This document shows, piece by piece, positions 29,118 through 37,607 of a DNA stretch of 64,000 nucleotides; within the stretch, counting starts at the first letter, position 1, and every line of letters starts with the position of its first letter. Origin of the DNA: Oceanicoccus sp. (GTDB lineage: Bacteria > Pseudomonadota > Gammaproteobacteria > Pseudomonadales > Dasaniaceae). A program made the position numbers and the translations under genes. The DNA lies in assembly GCF_029238675.1 (NCBI RefSeq), contig NZ_JAQWFR010000007.1:1-64000 (forward strand). The letters are read 5' to 3'. The notes under the pieces are model-generated. The model made no database searches. It was not told the DNA's origin and saw nothing but the letters and a program-made list of their open reading frames with translations.

Positions 29118-30155
29118 TCAACTCTGGGTTAGTGCTGGCAACTGGTCCATTGGCCAGCGAGGCGTAGCGATAACCGCCAATGTATCAGCCTGACCTGCCA
29201 GTAAACGCTGGCAGCCAGCATAGGCAATCATAGCCCCATTATCAGTACAAAACTCAGGTCTGGCGTAAAAAACTTTGGCATTGGTTTTAGCCAAAGCCTG
29301 TTCAAGCCCGGATCTTAGTTCCTTATTAGCGCTAACGCCGCCAGCCATTACCAACTGGGACAGCGACTCTTGCTTTAACGCTCGCTTACATTTGATGACT
29401 AAGGTTTCCACCACAGCCCGCTGGAAAGCATGGGCGATATCGGCCCGGGTTTGGTCATCCACCACACCCTCTTCATTAGCATGCTCGTGGACGGTATTTA
29501 GCGTATAGGTCTTCAAACCACTAAAACTAAAATCCAAACCGGGGTGCTTAACCATGGGGCGCGGAAAGGTAAAACGCTCAGGCATACCTGACTCAGCCAA
29601 TTTAGCGACCTGTGGGCCACCGGGATATGGCAGCTTTAGCATTTTTGCGGTCTTATCAAAGGCTTCGCCGGCAGCGTCATCTAACGACTCGCCCAATAAC
29701 CGGTACTGACCAATTCCATCAACTCTTACCAACTGGGTGTGGCCGCCAGACACTAACAAAGCGACAAAGGGAAATTCCGGTGGATTATCTTCCAGCATAG
29801 GGGCTAATAAATGCCCTTCCATATGGTGAACGCCAATCGCAGGGACATTGAGCGCATAGGCCAGTGACCGCCCAATCATAGAGCCCACCATCAAAGCCCC
29901 CACCAAACCCGGGCCTGAGGTATAGGCAACACCTTCTATATCCTGCCGCTGGCAGCCCGATTCAGCCAATACCTGCTCAATTAGCGGTAAGGTTTTACGG
30001 ATATGATCCCGGGATGCCAGCTCAGGTACCACCCCGCCATACTCAACATGCAGCTCAATTTGGCTATATAAAGCTTCCGCCAACAGGCCCCGCTCGCTGT
30101 CGTAGAGCGCGATACCGGTTTCGTCGCAGGATGTTTCTATACCAAGAATTAGCAT
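29118..30155 (-). CDS. tsaD: tRNA N6-adenosine threonylcarbamoyltransferase
   Basis: This 345-residue ASKHA-fold protein makes t6A37 in ANN-decoding tRNAs together with TsaB, TsaC and TsaE. Visible family signatures are [16 protein letters not shown] at the N-terminus, the metal-binding [12 protein letters not shown] near residue 110, LVSGGHTQL, and [10 protein letters not shown]. It is divergent from rpsU, the usual gammaproteobacterial arrangement. Confidence 0.97.
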   Translation of the reverse strand: MLILGIETSCDETGIALYDSERGLLAEALYSQIELHVEYGGVVPELASRDHIRKTLPLIEQVLAESGCQRQDIEGVAYTSGPGLVGALMVGSMIGRSLAYALNVPAIGVHHMEGHLLAPMLEDNPPEFPFVALLVSGGHTQLVRVDGIGQYRLLGESLDDAAGEAFDKTAKMLKLPYPGGPQVAKLAESGMPERFTFPRPMVKHPGLDFSFSGLKTYTLNTVHEHANEEGVVDDQTRADIAHAFQRAVVETLVIKCKRALKQESLSQLVMAGGVSANKELRSGLEQALAKTNAKVFYARPEFCTDNGAMIAYAGCQRLLAGQADTLAVIATPRWPMDQLPALTQS

Positions 30156-30269
30156 ATAGGCCGTGTTTTATTGGATACCGTGATAATAGCCGCGCATAAT
30201 ACTGGCTGATACCCCGCCAGACCAGTAAAACGGTGACAAAATACCCCTTAAATTCCCCCTTTCAGAGCT

Positions 30270-30298
30270 TTGCAATTTACTGATCAACCGTTTACAAT
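30270..30298 (+). promoter_or_regulatory. Sigma-70 promoter candidate for rpsU
   Basis: TTGCAA (30270-30275), a 17-bp spacer, and TACAAT (30293-30298), predicting transcription from about 30305 and an 85-nt leader before rpsU. Confidence 0.6.
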
Positions 30299-30390
30299 GC
30301 CCGCCCCTTGCGATTGGTGCCCCTTTTCCCTTTGAGAATGAGCCCCCATTAGCAACCACAAATTTTATTAACCAGTTAAAGGAAGGGTAA

Positions 30391-30606
30391 ATGCCTTCAG
30401 TTAAATTAAAAGATAACGAGCCATTCGATATCGCCCTGCGTCGCTTTAAGCGCTCTTGTGAAAAAGCCGGTGTTCTGGCTGAAGTACGTCGTCGTGAATT
30501 CTACGAGAAGCCAACAGCTGTGCGTAAACGCAAAGCAGCCGCTGCTGTTAAGCGTCACGCCAAAAAAGTATCTCGCGAAACTCGTAAGCACCAGCGTCTC
30601 TACTAA
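30391..30606 (+). CDS. rpsU: 30S ribosomal protein S21
   Basis: This 71-residue, highly basic protein opens [20 protein letters not shown] and ends in the Arg/Lys-rich tail of S21. It binds near the anti-Shine-Dalgarno region of the 30S platform. First gene of the macromolecular synthesis operon; the start has AAGGAAGGG nine or so bases upstream. Confidence 0.98.
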   Translation: MPSVKLKDNEPFDIALRRFKRSCEKAGVLAEVRRREFYEKPTAVRKRKAAAAVKRHAKKVSRETRKHQRLY

Positions 30607-30652
30607 GCACTAGCTACGCTGTTTATCACCTTCTGCCGGGAGCCTGAAAGCC

Positions 30653-31105
30653 ATGACAGAACAAACGCTAAAAGCCCGCATTTATGAAGCAATGAAAGCG
30701 GCAATGCGAGCCAAAGATAAGCAGCGCCTTGGTACCATCCGGCTGATTCAAGCCGAAATCAAACGTATTGAAGTTGATGAACGCATCGAAGTCGATAATG
30801 CGCGGCTTTTGGCTGTGCTCGACAAAATGTGCAAGCAGCGTCGCGACTCTATCCAGCAATATACCGATGCAGGCCGCACCGAACTGGCCGAAATTGAGAT
30901 TGCGGAAATCAACGTAATTCAAGACTTCCTACCCGCTCAACTTAGCGAAGAAGAACTCAACAACATGATTGCCGCCGCGGTTTCCAGCACCGGTGCCGAG
31001 TCCATGAAAGATATGGGCAAAGTGATGGGTATACTTAAACCCCAGCTACAGGGCCGTGCCGATATGGGCGAAGTCAGCAAACTCATAAAGTCCCAGCTCT
31101 CTTAA
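30653..31105 (+). CDS. GatB/YqeY domain protein
   Basis: This 150-residue protein consists of one YqeY domain (KARIYEAMKAAMRAKDKQRLGTIRLIQAEIK and the C-terminal MGKVMGILKPQLQGRADMGEVSKLI), the tRNA-binding-like domain also found at the tail of GatB. Between rpsU and dnaG this is a common neighbour in proteobacteria. Its function is not established. Confidence 0.95.
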   Translation: MTEQTLKARIYEAMKAAMRAKDKQRLGTIRLIQAEIKRIEVDERIEVDNARLLAVLDKMCKQRRDSIQQYTDAGRTELAEIEIAEINVIQDFLPAQLSEEELNNMIAAAVSSTGAESMKDMGKVMGILKPQLQGRADMGEVSKLIKSQLS

Positions 31106-31156
31106 GACCCTCACTGCTCCACTCACTGAGCACCCCTTATGTAAAAGGACCAAGTG

Positions 31157-31540
31157 ATGCAACTACGCAGTTTTATGTCATCCAAAATTCACAAAGCCAC
31201 TGTTACCGAAGCCAATTTGGACTATGTCGGTAGCATTACGATTGATGCCGACTTATTAGATTTGGCGGGGCTTTTACCCAATGAAAAAGTCCTGGTGGTC
31301 AGCAATACCAGCGGTGCCAGACTGGAAACTTATATTATCGAAGGCAAGCGAGGCACCGGCTATATCGGTATTAACGGTGCTGCATCTCATCTGATTGAGG
31401 CCGGTGAAGAAATTATTATCATCGCTTTTACTTTAGCCACTGAGCCGGTTGAACCCAAAGCTATCCTGGTGGATAAGAACAATCGCTTTGTCTGCAACCT
31501 ACCCGAAGAACAGGCAGCCTTCGCACCCGAGACCGCATAA
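31157..31540 (+). CDS. panD: Aspartate 1-decarboxylase proenzyme
   Basis: PanD makes beta-alanine for pantothenate. The self-cleavage pair Gly-Ser lies in YVGSITID about 25 residues from the start, as in E. coli PanD, and the INGAASHL stretch matches the family's NGAAA. The start is taken as ATG 31157 (AGGA eight bases upstream); a GTG three bases earlier is possible. The protein is about 127 residues, the usual size. Its position between yqeY and dnaG, rather than with panBC, is unusual. Confidence 0.9.
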   Translation: MQLRSFMSSKIHKATVTEANLDYVGSITIDADLLDLAGLLPNEKVLVVSNTSGARLETYIIEGKRGTGYIGINGAASHLIEAGEEIIIIAFTLATEPVEPKAILVDKNNRFVCNLPEEQAAFAPETA

Positions 31541-31551
31541 CCACCATTACC

Positions 31552-31607
31552 TCGTCATTCCCGCCCTCAACTAAAGCACTCGAGGGCAGGCTTCGGCGAA
31601 AATGACT
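31552..31607. repeat. Variant palindromic element with a CTCGAG centre
   Basis: GTCATTCCCGCC, then an internal GCACTCGAGGGCAGGC, then a degenerate GGCGAAAATGAC end. The internal block is the reverse complement of the one in the copy at 35618-35672, which marks these two as a subfamily. Confidence 0.6.
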
Positions 31608-31609
31608 CT

Positions 31610-31708
31610 CGTCATTCCCGCGAAGGCGGGAATCCAGTGCTGTCAATTTCCGCTTTAGCGGAAATAACAGCATCATGCAGTCTGGGTCCCCGCCCTTGCG
31701 GGGACGAC
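31610..31708. repeat. Degenerate copy (99 bp) of the 103-bp palindromic element
   Basis: The left end CGTCATTCCCGCGAAGGCGG and the inner hairpin TTTCCGCTTTAGCGGAAA are intact. The right end has drifted to GTCCCCGCCCTTGCGGGGAC, which still pairs with itself. It lies in the gap between panD and dnaG, inside the macromolecular synthesis operon. Confidence 0.8.
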
Positions 31709-31781
31709 ATCGCTCTCGCTTATTGCCGGCAAACCCCCTAAACTTCGCTCCCTTAATCATTTAAAACCAAGCACCTTTTTC

Positions 31782-33611
31782 ATGGCCGGCCTTATACCCC
31801 AAAGTTTTATCGATGACCTGCTGGATCGCCTCGACATTGTCGAGGTGATAGACCGTCGTGTCAGCCTGAAAAAAAATGGCCGCAACTTTACCGCCTGCTG
31901 CCCTTTTCACGAAGAAAAGACCCCCTCCTTTAGCGTTAACCAGGAAAAGCAATTCTATTACTGCTTTGGCTGCGGCGCCGGGGGTAATGCCATCGGCTTT
32001 ATTATGGATTACGAACGCATGGACTTTCCCCATGCCGTTGAAGTGCTGGCGGATACCGCAGGGTTGGAAGTCCCCCGCGAAGCCGCAGCCTTTCAGGAAG
32101 AGCCCCAACAAAAGAAAAACATCTATACCATTTTAGAAAAATGCGCCGATTTTTACCGCGAACAACTTAAGCGCAACCCACAAAAGCAAAGGGCTGTGGA
32201 CTACCTGAGAAACCGCGGCCTAAGCGGCGAAATCGCCCGGGATTTTGATATTGGTTACGCTCCTCCCGGCTGGGACAACCTGCTTAAGCATCTTGGCGCC
32301 ACCCAGGAAGACAAACAATTACTGATTGATGGCGGCATGCTGATAGAGAAGGAAGAAAACAACAAGCTCTACGACCGCTTCCGCGACCGCATTATCTTCC
32401 CAATTCGCGATAACCGCGGGCGAATTATCGCCTTTGGCGGGCGGGTACTGGGAGACGACAAACCCAAATACCTGAACTCCCCTGAAACTCCTGTATTCCA
32501 CAAAAGCAAAGAGCTCTATGGGCTCTATCAGTCCCGCAAAGCCAACCGCAAACTGGAGCGACTGCTAATTGTTGAAGGCTATATGGATGTTGTCGCTTTG
32601 GCACAGCATGGTGTGACCTGGGCTGCAGCCACACTGGGTACAGCGACCAGTACCGAGCACTTAAAACGCGTGTTCCGCCAATGCCCTGAAGTCGTGTTTT
32701 GCTTTGATGGCGATGAAGCGGGCCGCAAAGCCGCAAAACGTGCACTGGAATCCGCCCTGCCCGCCATGGAAGACGGTCGGCAAGCCAGGTTCCTGTTTCT
32801 ACCACAGGGCGAAGACCCTGACAGCATGGTGCGCAACATTGGTGCCAGTGACTTTGTCCGCCTGATCGACAAGGCCGAACCATTAGAAGACTATCTGTTT
32901 AACTCACAGGCTGAAGGACTGGAGCTCGGCTCACTGGATGGTAGGGCCCGCCTTAGCACTCTGGCGGCACCACTGATCGATCAATTACCGGATGGCGTCT
33001 TTAAAGAGCTGATGATGTCCTCACTGGCCGAACGCACGGGGCTTTCACAGGACAAGCTGACCGAAATCCTGCAGCGACACCAAGTCAATAAGCAGCCGGA
33101 GCCTGCACCTGACAAGCCCGCTGCAGCTGCCAACCGGGAGATTAGCCCCGAACCCAGGCAGCGCCCGCCCCAATTTGCCAAGCAACAAGACTCCACCCGG
33201 GACCCGATTCTCTATGCGATTGCCCTGCTGCTGCACGAACCTAAAGCCGCCAGTCATGTCGCCATCCCCAGCGCCCTAAGCCGCAGCGAAGACAATAAGG
33301 CTCCCCTGCTAGCTGCCATGCTGGAATTACTCCATAAACGCCCCGATTCCACCTCCGCCATGCTGGTTGGCCACTGGTACGGCGAAGCCTGGGGGGAAAC
33401 CTTGCAGCAACTACTGCAACTGGAGCAATTTATTCCTGGCTCAGATATTGAACTTGAACTCAAAGAAACGCTCCAACATCTCGAGCGTAAACATCAGCAA
33501 CAACAACTTGACCATCAGGTCGACAAACTACTGGCCAAAGACTACGCCCAGCTAAACGATGATGAAAAGCAGGAGCTCAAGCGATTACTCAGTCAAAAGC
33601 ACGACTTATAG
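31782..33611 (+). CDS. dnaG: DNA primase
   Basis: This 609-residue protein synthesises RNA primers at the replication fork. It has the N-terminal zinc finger (CCPFHEEKTPSFSV then YYCFGCGAGG, about residues 39-67), the polymerase core, the Toprim motif VEGYMDVVAL with the downstream DGDEAGRKA, and a C-terminal helicase-binding domain after a Pro/Ala-rich linker near residues 430-470. Normal length. It is separated from panD by two palindromic repeats and from rpoD by about 150 bp with its own promoter. Confidence 0.97.
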   Translation: MAGLIPQSFIDDLLDRLDIVEVIDRRVSLKKNGRNFTACCPFHEEKTPSFSVNQEKQFYYCFGCGAGGNAIGFIMDYERMDFPHAVEVLADTAGLEVPREAAAFQEEPQQKKNIYTILEKCADFYREQLKRNPQKQRAVDYLRNRGLSGEIARDFDIGYAPPGWDNLLKHLGATQEDKQLLIDGGMLIEKEENNKLYDRFRDRIIFPIRDNRGRIIAFGGRVLGDDKPKYLNSPETPVFHKSKELYGLYQSRKANRKLERLLIVEGYMDVVALAQHGVTWAAATLGTATSTEHLKRVFRQCPEVVFCFDGDEAGRKAAKRALESALPAMEDGRQARFLFLPQGEDPDSMVRNIGASDFVRLIDKAEPLEDYLFNSQAEGLELGSLDGRARLSTLAAPLIDQLPDGVFKELMMSSLAERTGLSQDKLTEILQRHQVNKQPEPAPDKPAAAANREISPEPRQRPPQFAKQQDSTRDPILYAIALLLHEPKAASHVAIPSALSRSEDNKAPLLAAMLELLHKRPDSTSAMLVGHWYGEAWGETLQQLLQLEQFIPGSDIELELKETLQHLERKHQQQQLDHQVDKLLAKDYAQLNDDEKQELKRLLSQKHDL

Positions 33612-33723
33612 CCCCTTATTCATCACCATTAAGCACTCGTATAGCTGCGCCCGATACCGCTACAGCCCCCATTTTTCAACAACCAACCGGTTATGAGGCT
33701 AGTATTTGTTCAGCATATACCGT

Positions 33724-33729
33724 TATAAT
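33724..33729 (+). promoter_or_regulatory. Minus-10 hexamer of a possible internal rpoD promoter
   Basis: A perfect TATAAT lies 42 bases before the rpoD ATG in the dnaG-rpoD gap. No good minus-35 is at the right distance. Internal rpoD promoters are known in this operon in other bacteria. Confidence 0.4.
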
Positions 33730-33770
33730 GTCGGGCTAACTTCAGCAAACGTCCCAGTGAAAGATTGACT

Positions 33771-35567
33771 ATGAGCGATACCGAACAAAAGCAGTCTCGT
33801 TTAAAGACCCTGATTGCCAAGGGTAAAGAACAAGGCTACCTGACCTATGCCGAGGTTAATGACCACCTGCCTCAGGATATTTCCGACCCGGACCAGGTTG
33901 AAGACATCATCCAAATGATCAACGATTTGGGTATTCAGGTGTTTGAAAACGCCCCTGACGCCGATGAGATCCTACTGTCAGAAGAAGATTCCACCGATGA
34001 TATCGCCGCCGCCGAAGCCGCCGCCGCCCTGGCTGCCGTTGAAACAGAAGCCGGTCGTACCACTGACCCGGTACGTATGTATATGCGTGAAATGGGAACG
34101 GTTGAACTGCTGACCCGCGAAGGCGAAATCGCGATTGCCAAACGCATCGAAGAAGGCATCCGCGATGTAATGGCCGCCGTTGCCTACTACCCCAGCACAG
34201 TACAAGATGTTATCGACGACTATGACAAAGTAGCCACTGAAGAACGCCGTCTTGCCGATATCCTGGTTGGCTATCTTGACCCTACCGACGTAGTGCCACC
34301 AGCAGCCCAGCAACAGCAAGCCGCCGCCGCTGATGACGATGACGACACCCCTTCCGGCCCAGATCCAGAAGAAGCAAAAAAACGCTTCACCGCCATTCGC
34401 AAGCAGCAAAATAAACTCGACAAAGCGATCGACAAGCATGGCCGCTATAGCAAAGAAGCCGCCAAAGAGTTACAAAAACTGGGCGAACTATTTAAGTTCT
34501 TAAAACTAACGCCACGTATTTTTGAGCCGCTATCGATCCGCGTTCGCTCAAAACTTAACGTTATCCGTGAAAATGAGCGCTTGATTATGGGCATCTGCAT
34601 TAAGCAGGCAAAAATGTCCCGCAAAGATTTTGTTAAAGCCTTCCAGGGTTCTGAAACCAACCTTGATTGGCTGGACACACAAATCAAGGCTCATAAAGAT
34701 GCAGCCCCTGCACTGGAAGCTAACCGCGAAGATATTCTTCGCGCCCAGCGCAAGATTGCCTTTATTGAAGAGCAAACTGACTTAACCATTATCGACATTA
34801 AAGAAATCAACCGTCGCATGTCGATTGGTGAAGCCCGCGCCCGCCGCGCGAAAAAAGAAATGGTCGAAGCCAACCTTCGCCTGGTTATCTCTATCGCCAA
34901 AAAATACACCAATCGCGGTTTGCAATTCCTCGACTTAATCCAGGAAGGCAATATCGGCTTAATGAAAGCGGTTGATAAATTTGAATACCGTCGCGGCTAT
35001 AAGTTTTCAACCTACGCCACATGGTGGATTCGTCAGGCGATTACTCGCTCGATTGCCGACCAGGCCCGCACTATTCGTATTCCAGTGCATATGATTGAGA
35101 CCATCAACAAACTCAATCGTATCTCCCGTCAAATGCTTCAGGAAATGGGTCGTGAGCCTACTCCGGAAGAATTGGGCGAACGCATGGATATGCCAGAAGA
35201 TAAAGTTCGCAAGGTACTTAAAATTGCCAAAGAACCCATCTCTATGGAAACCCCTATTGGCGATGATGAAGATTCACACCTGGGTGACTTTATCGAAGAT
35301 AACACGATTGCCCAGCCAGTGGACTCTGCCACGGGCCAAGGCCTGCAGGAAGCCACTAAAGATGTGTTAGGCGGCCTAACTGCCAGAGAAGCAAAAGTAT
35401 TACGTATGCGCTTCGGCATCGATATGAATACCGATCACACATTGGAAGAAGTGGGCAAACAGTTCGATGTAACCCGTGAACGTATCCGCCAGATTGAAGC
35501 CAAGGCACTGCGTAAATTACGCCACCCTTCACGCTCCGATCACCTGCGCAGCTTCCTCGACGAATAA
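33771..35567 (+). CDS. rpoD: RNA polymerase sigma factor RpoD (sigma-70)
   Basis: The start is placed at ATG 33771 ([10 protein letters not shown]), two codons inside a TTG-initiated frame. The 598-residue primary sigma factor has region 1.1 ([26 protein letters not shown]), region 1.2 ([21 protein letters not shown]), the acidic non-conserved insert ([14 protein letters not shown]), region 2 ([20 protein letters not shown] and the promoter-melting [15 protein letters not shown]), region 3 and region 4.2 ([19 protein letters not shown]). It directs housekeeping transcription. A clear terminator follows 20 bases after the stop. Confidence 0.98.
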   Translation: MSDTEQKQSRLKTLIAKGKEQGYLTYAEVNDHLPQDISDPDQVEDIIQMINDLGIQVFENAPDADEILLSEEDSTDDIAAAEAAAALAAVETEAGRTTDPVRMYMREMGTVELLTREGEIAIAKRIEEGIRDVMAAVAYYPSTVQDVIDDYDKVATEERRLADILVGYLDPTDVVPPAAQQQQAAAADDDDDTPSGPDPEEAKKRFTAIRKQQNKLDKAIDKHGRYSKEAAKELQKLGELFKFLKLTPRIFEPLSIRVRSKLNVIRENERLIMGICIKQAKMSRKDFVKAFQGSETNLDWLDTQIKAHKDAAPALEANREDILRAQRKIAFIEEQTDLTIIDIKEINRRMSIGEARARRAKKEMVEANLRLVISIAKKYTNRGLQFLDLIQEGNIGLMKAVDKFEYRRGYKFSTYATWWIRQAITRSIADQARTIRIPVHMIETINKLNRISRQMLQEMGREPTPEELGERMDMPEDKVRKVLKIAKEPISMETPIGDDEDSHLGDFIEDNTIAQPVDSATGQGLQEATKDVLGGLTAREAKVLRMRFGIDMNTDHTLEEVGKQFDVTRERIRQIEAKALRKLRHPSRSDHLRSFLDE

Positions 35568-35586
35568 TCAAAGCAACAACACCAAA

Positions 35587-35613
35587 AGCCGGCCCAAGCG
35601 CCGGCTTTTTTTT
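35587..35613 (+). terminator. Intrinsic terminator of the rpsU-rpoD operon
   Basis: Stem AGCCGGC (35587-35593), six-base loop, GCCGGCT (35600-35606), then a run of eight T. Confidence 0.92.
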
Positions 35614-35617
35614 ACCC

Positions 35618-35672
35618 CGTCATTCCCGCCGCAGCCTGCCCTCGAGTGCATTTATCGGGAGCGGGAATGACG
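35618..35672. repeat. Palindromic element, CTCGAG-centre variant
   Basis: CGTCATTCCCGCC ... GCCTGCCCTCGAGTGC ... GCGGGAATGACG. Same ends as the 103-bp family with a different middle, shared in reverse complement with 31552-31607. Confidence 0.75.
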
Positions 35673-35694
35673 ATATGGCCTCTATCACAAACCC

Positions 35695-35716
35695 GTAGGG
35701 TGGATTACAATCCACC
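35695..35716. repeat. GGTGGATT/AATCCACC palindrome
   Basis: GTAGGGTGGATTACAATCC then ACC. Related copies lie at 2277-2298, 20945-20966 and 41498-41519, each close to a GTCATTCCCGC element. It lies 28 bp before the cysK start. Confidence 0.8.
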
Positions 35717-35744
35717 AATGCCCCCATCAGGACGGAGACCTGCC

Positions 35745-36710
35745 ATGACAGTCTACAAAGATATCAGCCAAACCATCGGCCAAACCCCACTGGTCAAAAT
35801 CAACCGCATCAGTGAAGGCAGCATCTTCGCCAAAATCGAAAACCGTAACCCGGCCAACTCGGTTAAATGCCGTATCGGTGCCAATATGATCTGGCAGGCA
35901 GAAAAAGATGGCATCCTGAAGCCCGGCATGGAAATTGTTGAACCGACTAGCGGCAATACCGGTATTGCCCTGTGCTTTGTCGCCGCCGCCAAAGGCTATT
36001 CCATGACTTTAGTGATGCCCCATACTATGAGCCTTGAACGCCGGCAGATTATGAAGGCACTGGGCGCCAATATTATTATTACCGACGCAGCAAAAGGCAT
36101 AAAGCTATGCATTGAAACTGCCCGCGCCCGCGTTGCCGAAGCGCCGGAAAAGCGCTGGATGCCAAGTCAATTTGATAACCCCGCCAATCCCGCCGTACAT
36201 GAGGAGACCACCGGCCCTGAAATCTGGGAAGACAGCAATGGTGAAATCGATATCCTGATCAGCGGTGTAGGCACCGGCGGTACTATTAGCGGTATCTCCC
36301 GGTTTATCAAAAACACCAAAGGTAAGGCCATCACCTCTGTGGCGGTGGAGCCAACCAGCACCACCATGATTACCGCCGCCAAGGCCGGTGAAGAGCCAGT
36401 CCATGCTCCTCATAAAATCCAGGGCATAGGCGCAGGCTTTGTACCTGACAACCTCGACCTTGATATGGTTGACCAGGTCGAGCAAGTCTCCAACGAGGAA
36501 GCGATGGAGTGGGCGCACAAGCTAATGCAACAGGAAGGCATCCTGGCGGGTATCTCCAGTGGTGCAGCCATGGCGGTTGCCGATAGAGTCTCCAAACAAG
36601 CCGGCAATGAAAATAAAACCATTGTCGTAATACTTCCGGACTCCGCTGAACGCTATTTATCCACCCCGTTATTTGAAGACACTTTTACCGACAATGAAAC
36701 GGTTCAATAA
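35745..36710 (+). CDS. cysK: Cysteine synthase A (O-acetylserine thiol-lyase)
   Basis: The start is placed at ATG 35745 ([20 protein letters not shown]), the family's N-terminus; the longer frame to 35646 runs through repeats. The 321-residue PLP enzyme condenses O-acetylserine with sulfide. The PLP lysine is Lys41 in [11 protein letters not shown] and the phosphate/substrate loop is [19 protein letters not shown] and SSGAAM segments are also in place. A single gene whose promoter must lie in or before the palindromic repeats upstream. Confidence 0.95.
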   Translation: MTVYKDISQTIGQTPLVKINRISEGSIFAKIENRNPANSVKCRIGANMIWQAEKDGILKPGMEIVEPTSGNTGIALCFVAAAKGYSMTLVMPHTMSLERRQIMKALGANIIITDAAKGIKLCIETARARVAEAPEKRWMPSQFDNPANPAVHEETTGPEIWEDSNGEIDILISGVGTGGTISGISRFIKNTKGKAITSVAVEPTSTTMITAAKAGEEPVHAPHKIQGIGAGFVPDNLDLDMVDQVEQVSNEEAMEWAHKLMQQEGILAGISSGAAMAVADRVSKQAGNENKTIVVILPDSAERYLSTPLFEDTFTDNETVQ

Positions 36711-36748
36711 AGCCTGCCCCAGTGCTGGAACTATCTACTCCAGAACCG

Positions 36749-36754
36749 TATAAT
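36749..36754 (+). promoter_or_regulatory. tRNA promoter minus-10
   Basis: TATAAT followed directly by GCGCG, a GC-rich discriminator typical of stringently controlled stable-RNA promoters, 45 bases before the mature tRNA. The minus-35 (near 36726, TGGAAC) is weak. Confidence 0.6.
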
Positions 36755-36798
36755 GCGCGACTTCTGTGAAACCCATGCAGAGCCAAATTTTCAAATTT

Positions 36799-36875
36799 GG
36801 GCCCTTAGCTCAGTTGGTTAGAGCATCCGACTCATAATCGGCAGGTCCCGTGTTCAAGTCACGGAGGGCCCACCA
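36799..36875 (+). tRNA. tRNA with CAT anticodon (tRNA-Ile2 or elongator tRNA-Met)
   Basis: The 77-nt cloverleaf has acceptor stem GGGCCCT/AGGGCCC, discriminator A and an encoded CCA end. The D arm is TTAGCTCAGTTGGTTAGAGC, the anticodon loop CTCATAA and the T arm GTTCAAGTC. The CCTTAGCTCAG start and the GTTCAAGTC T loop are closer to E. coli tRNA-Ile2 (CAU, modified to lysidine by TilS) than to its elongator tRNA-Met. The anticodon stem has a T-C mismatch at its outer pair (27-43). Ile2 is preferred but not proven. Confidence 0.9.
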
Positions 36876-36916
36876 TTTTCTTATTGATTTATTAGTTTAT
36901 AGATTCAGGTTTCACC

Positions 36917-37288
36917 ATGCGCATCATCCATAAGTTATTAGGTACTTTGATTTTATTGATTGATTGGTTAACAGCACCGAAAGGTATTAAACGCCCTGAG
37001 GAAGTGCAGGCAGTCATCAATGAACAAACCAAGGCCATCACACTGTACCAATACAAAGCCTGTCCGTTTTGCGTGAAGGTCAGGCGATCAATGAAGCGCC
37101 AGTCGCTGTCTATTGAAACCCGTGATGCCAAACGCTGTGAAATGGCAAAGATTGAATTGCTGAAGGGCGGAGGAAAACTCAAAGTGCCTTGCTTAAAAGT
37201 TGTCAATGATACGGGCAGTGAAAAGTGGATGTATGAATCCAAAGACATTATCGGTTATTTGGAACAAAGATTTAGTGAAGCTGCTTGA
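36917..37288 (+). CDS. Glutaredoxin-like protein with N-terminal anchor
   Basis: This 123-residue protein has a hydrophobic N-terminus (IIHKLLGTLILLIDWL, residues 3-18) followed by a thioredoxin-fold domain with ACPFCVKVRRSM (Cys-Pro-Phe-Cys at about 52-55), a cis-Pro site in KLKVPCLKV and a C-terminal helix. It probably works as a membrane-associated glutaredoxin using glutathione. A similar protein is at 56014. The two CxxC cysteines are intact. A single gene after the tRNA. Confidence 0.82.
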   Translation: MRIIHKLLGTLILLIDWLTAPKGIKRPEEVQAVINEQTKAITLYQYKACPFCVKVRRSMKRQSLSIETRDAKRCEMAKIELLKGGGKLKVPCLKVVNDTGSEKWMYESKDIIGYLEQRFSEAA

Positions 37289-37607
37289 ATCTTGAGTTAG
37301 ATACACTGTGAAAACAGTGAGGGATGAGCTGGCTTAACCCGTTGCAATATTTTCAACCACTTTGATTCCTTTTATATGTAACAAATCTTATAACAAAACC
37401 TGCAACAACACCTGCAACAACACCTGTAACAACACCTGTAACAACAACCGCAACAAAGCCTGTAGCAAAACCTGTAACAACACCAAATAGCTTAGCCGTT
37501 TAATTTATAAGACTTTGTTTTATAACGCCTTTATTTTTGGCAGGTTTATTGCTCCCTGAATTAACACAAAAACTACAAAAGCTGCAAAAGCTACAAGGAT
37601 AGCAATC
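37289..37607. other. Intergenic region with a 12-bp tandem repeat
   Basis: Most of the gap is low-complexity. The core is the tandem array at 37386-37481. The remainder is AT-rich and probably holds the promoter of the downstream secreted-protein gene. No convincing small gene was found. Confidence 0.6.
37386..37481. repeat. Tandem array of a 12-bp unit, about eight copies
   Basis: The unit ACCTGYAACAAC is in perfect register from 37398 to 37445 (four copies), then two diverged copies, then a clean copy at 37470-37481; a degenerate copy begins the array at 37386. Read on plus it would encode repeated Thr-Cys-Asn-Asn, and on minus a Val-Val-Thr-Gly repeat, but neither frame has a credible start. 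Confidence 0.85.

Noticed and set aside
33978-34439. 153-codon minus-strand Gly/Phe-rich ORF inside rpoD
   Set aside because: Composition mirrors the acidic, Ala-rich sense strand of sigma-70; it is a shadow frame.
37362-37491. Plus-strand Thr-Cys-Asn-Asn repeat peptide
   Set aside because: Only a TTG without a Shine-Dalgarno could start it; a tandem repeat with a period divisible by three stays open by chance.
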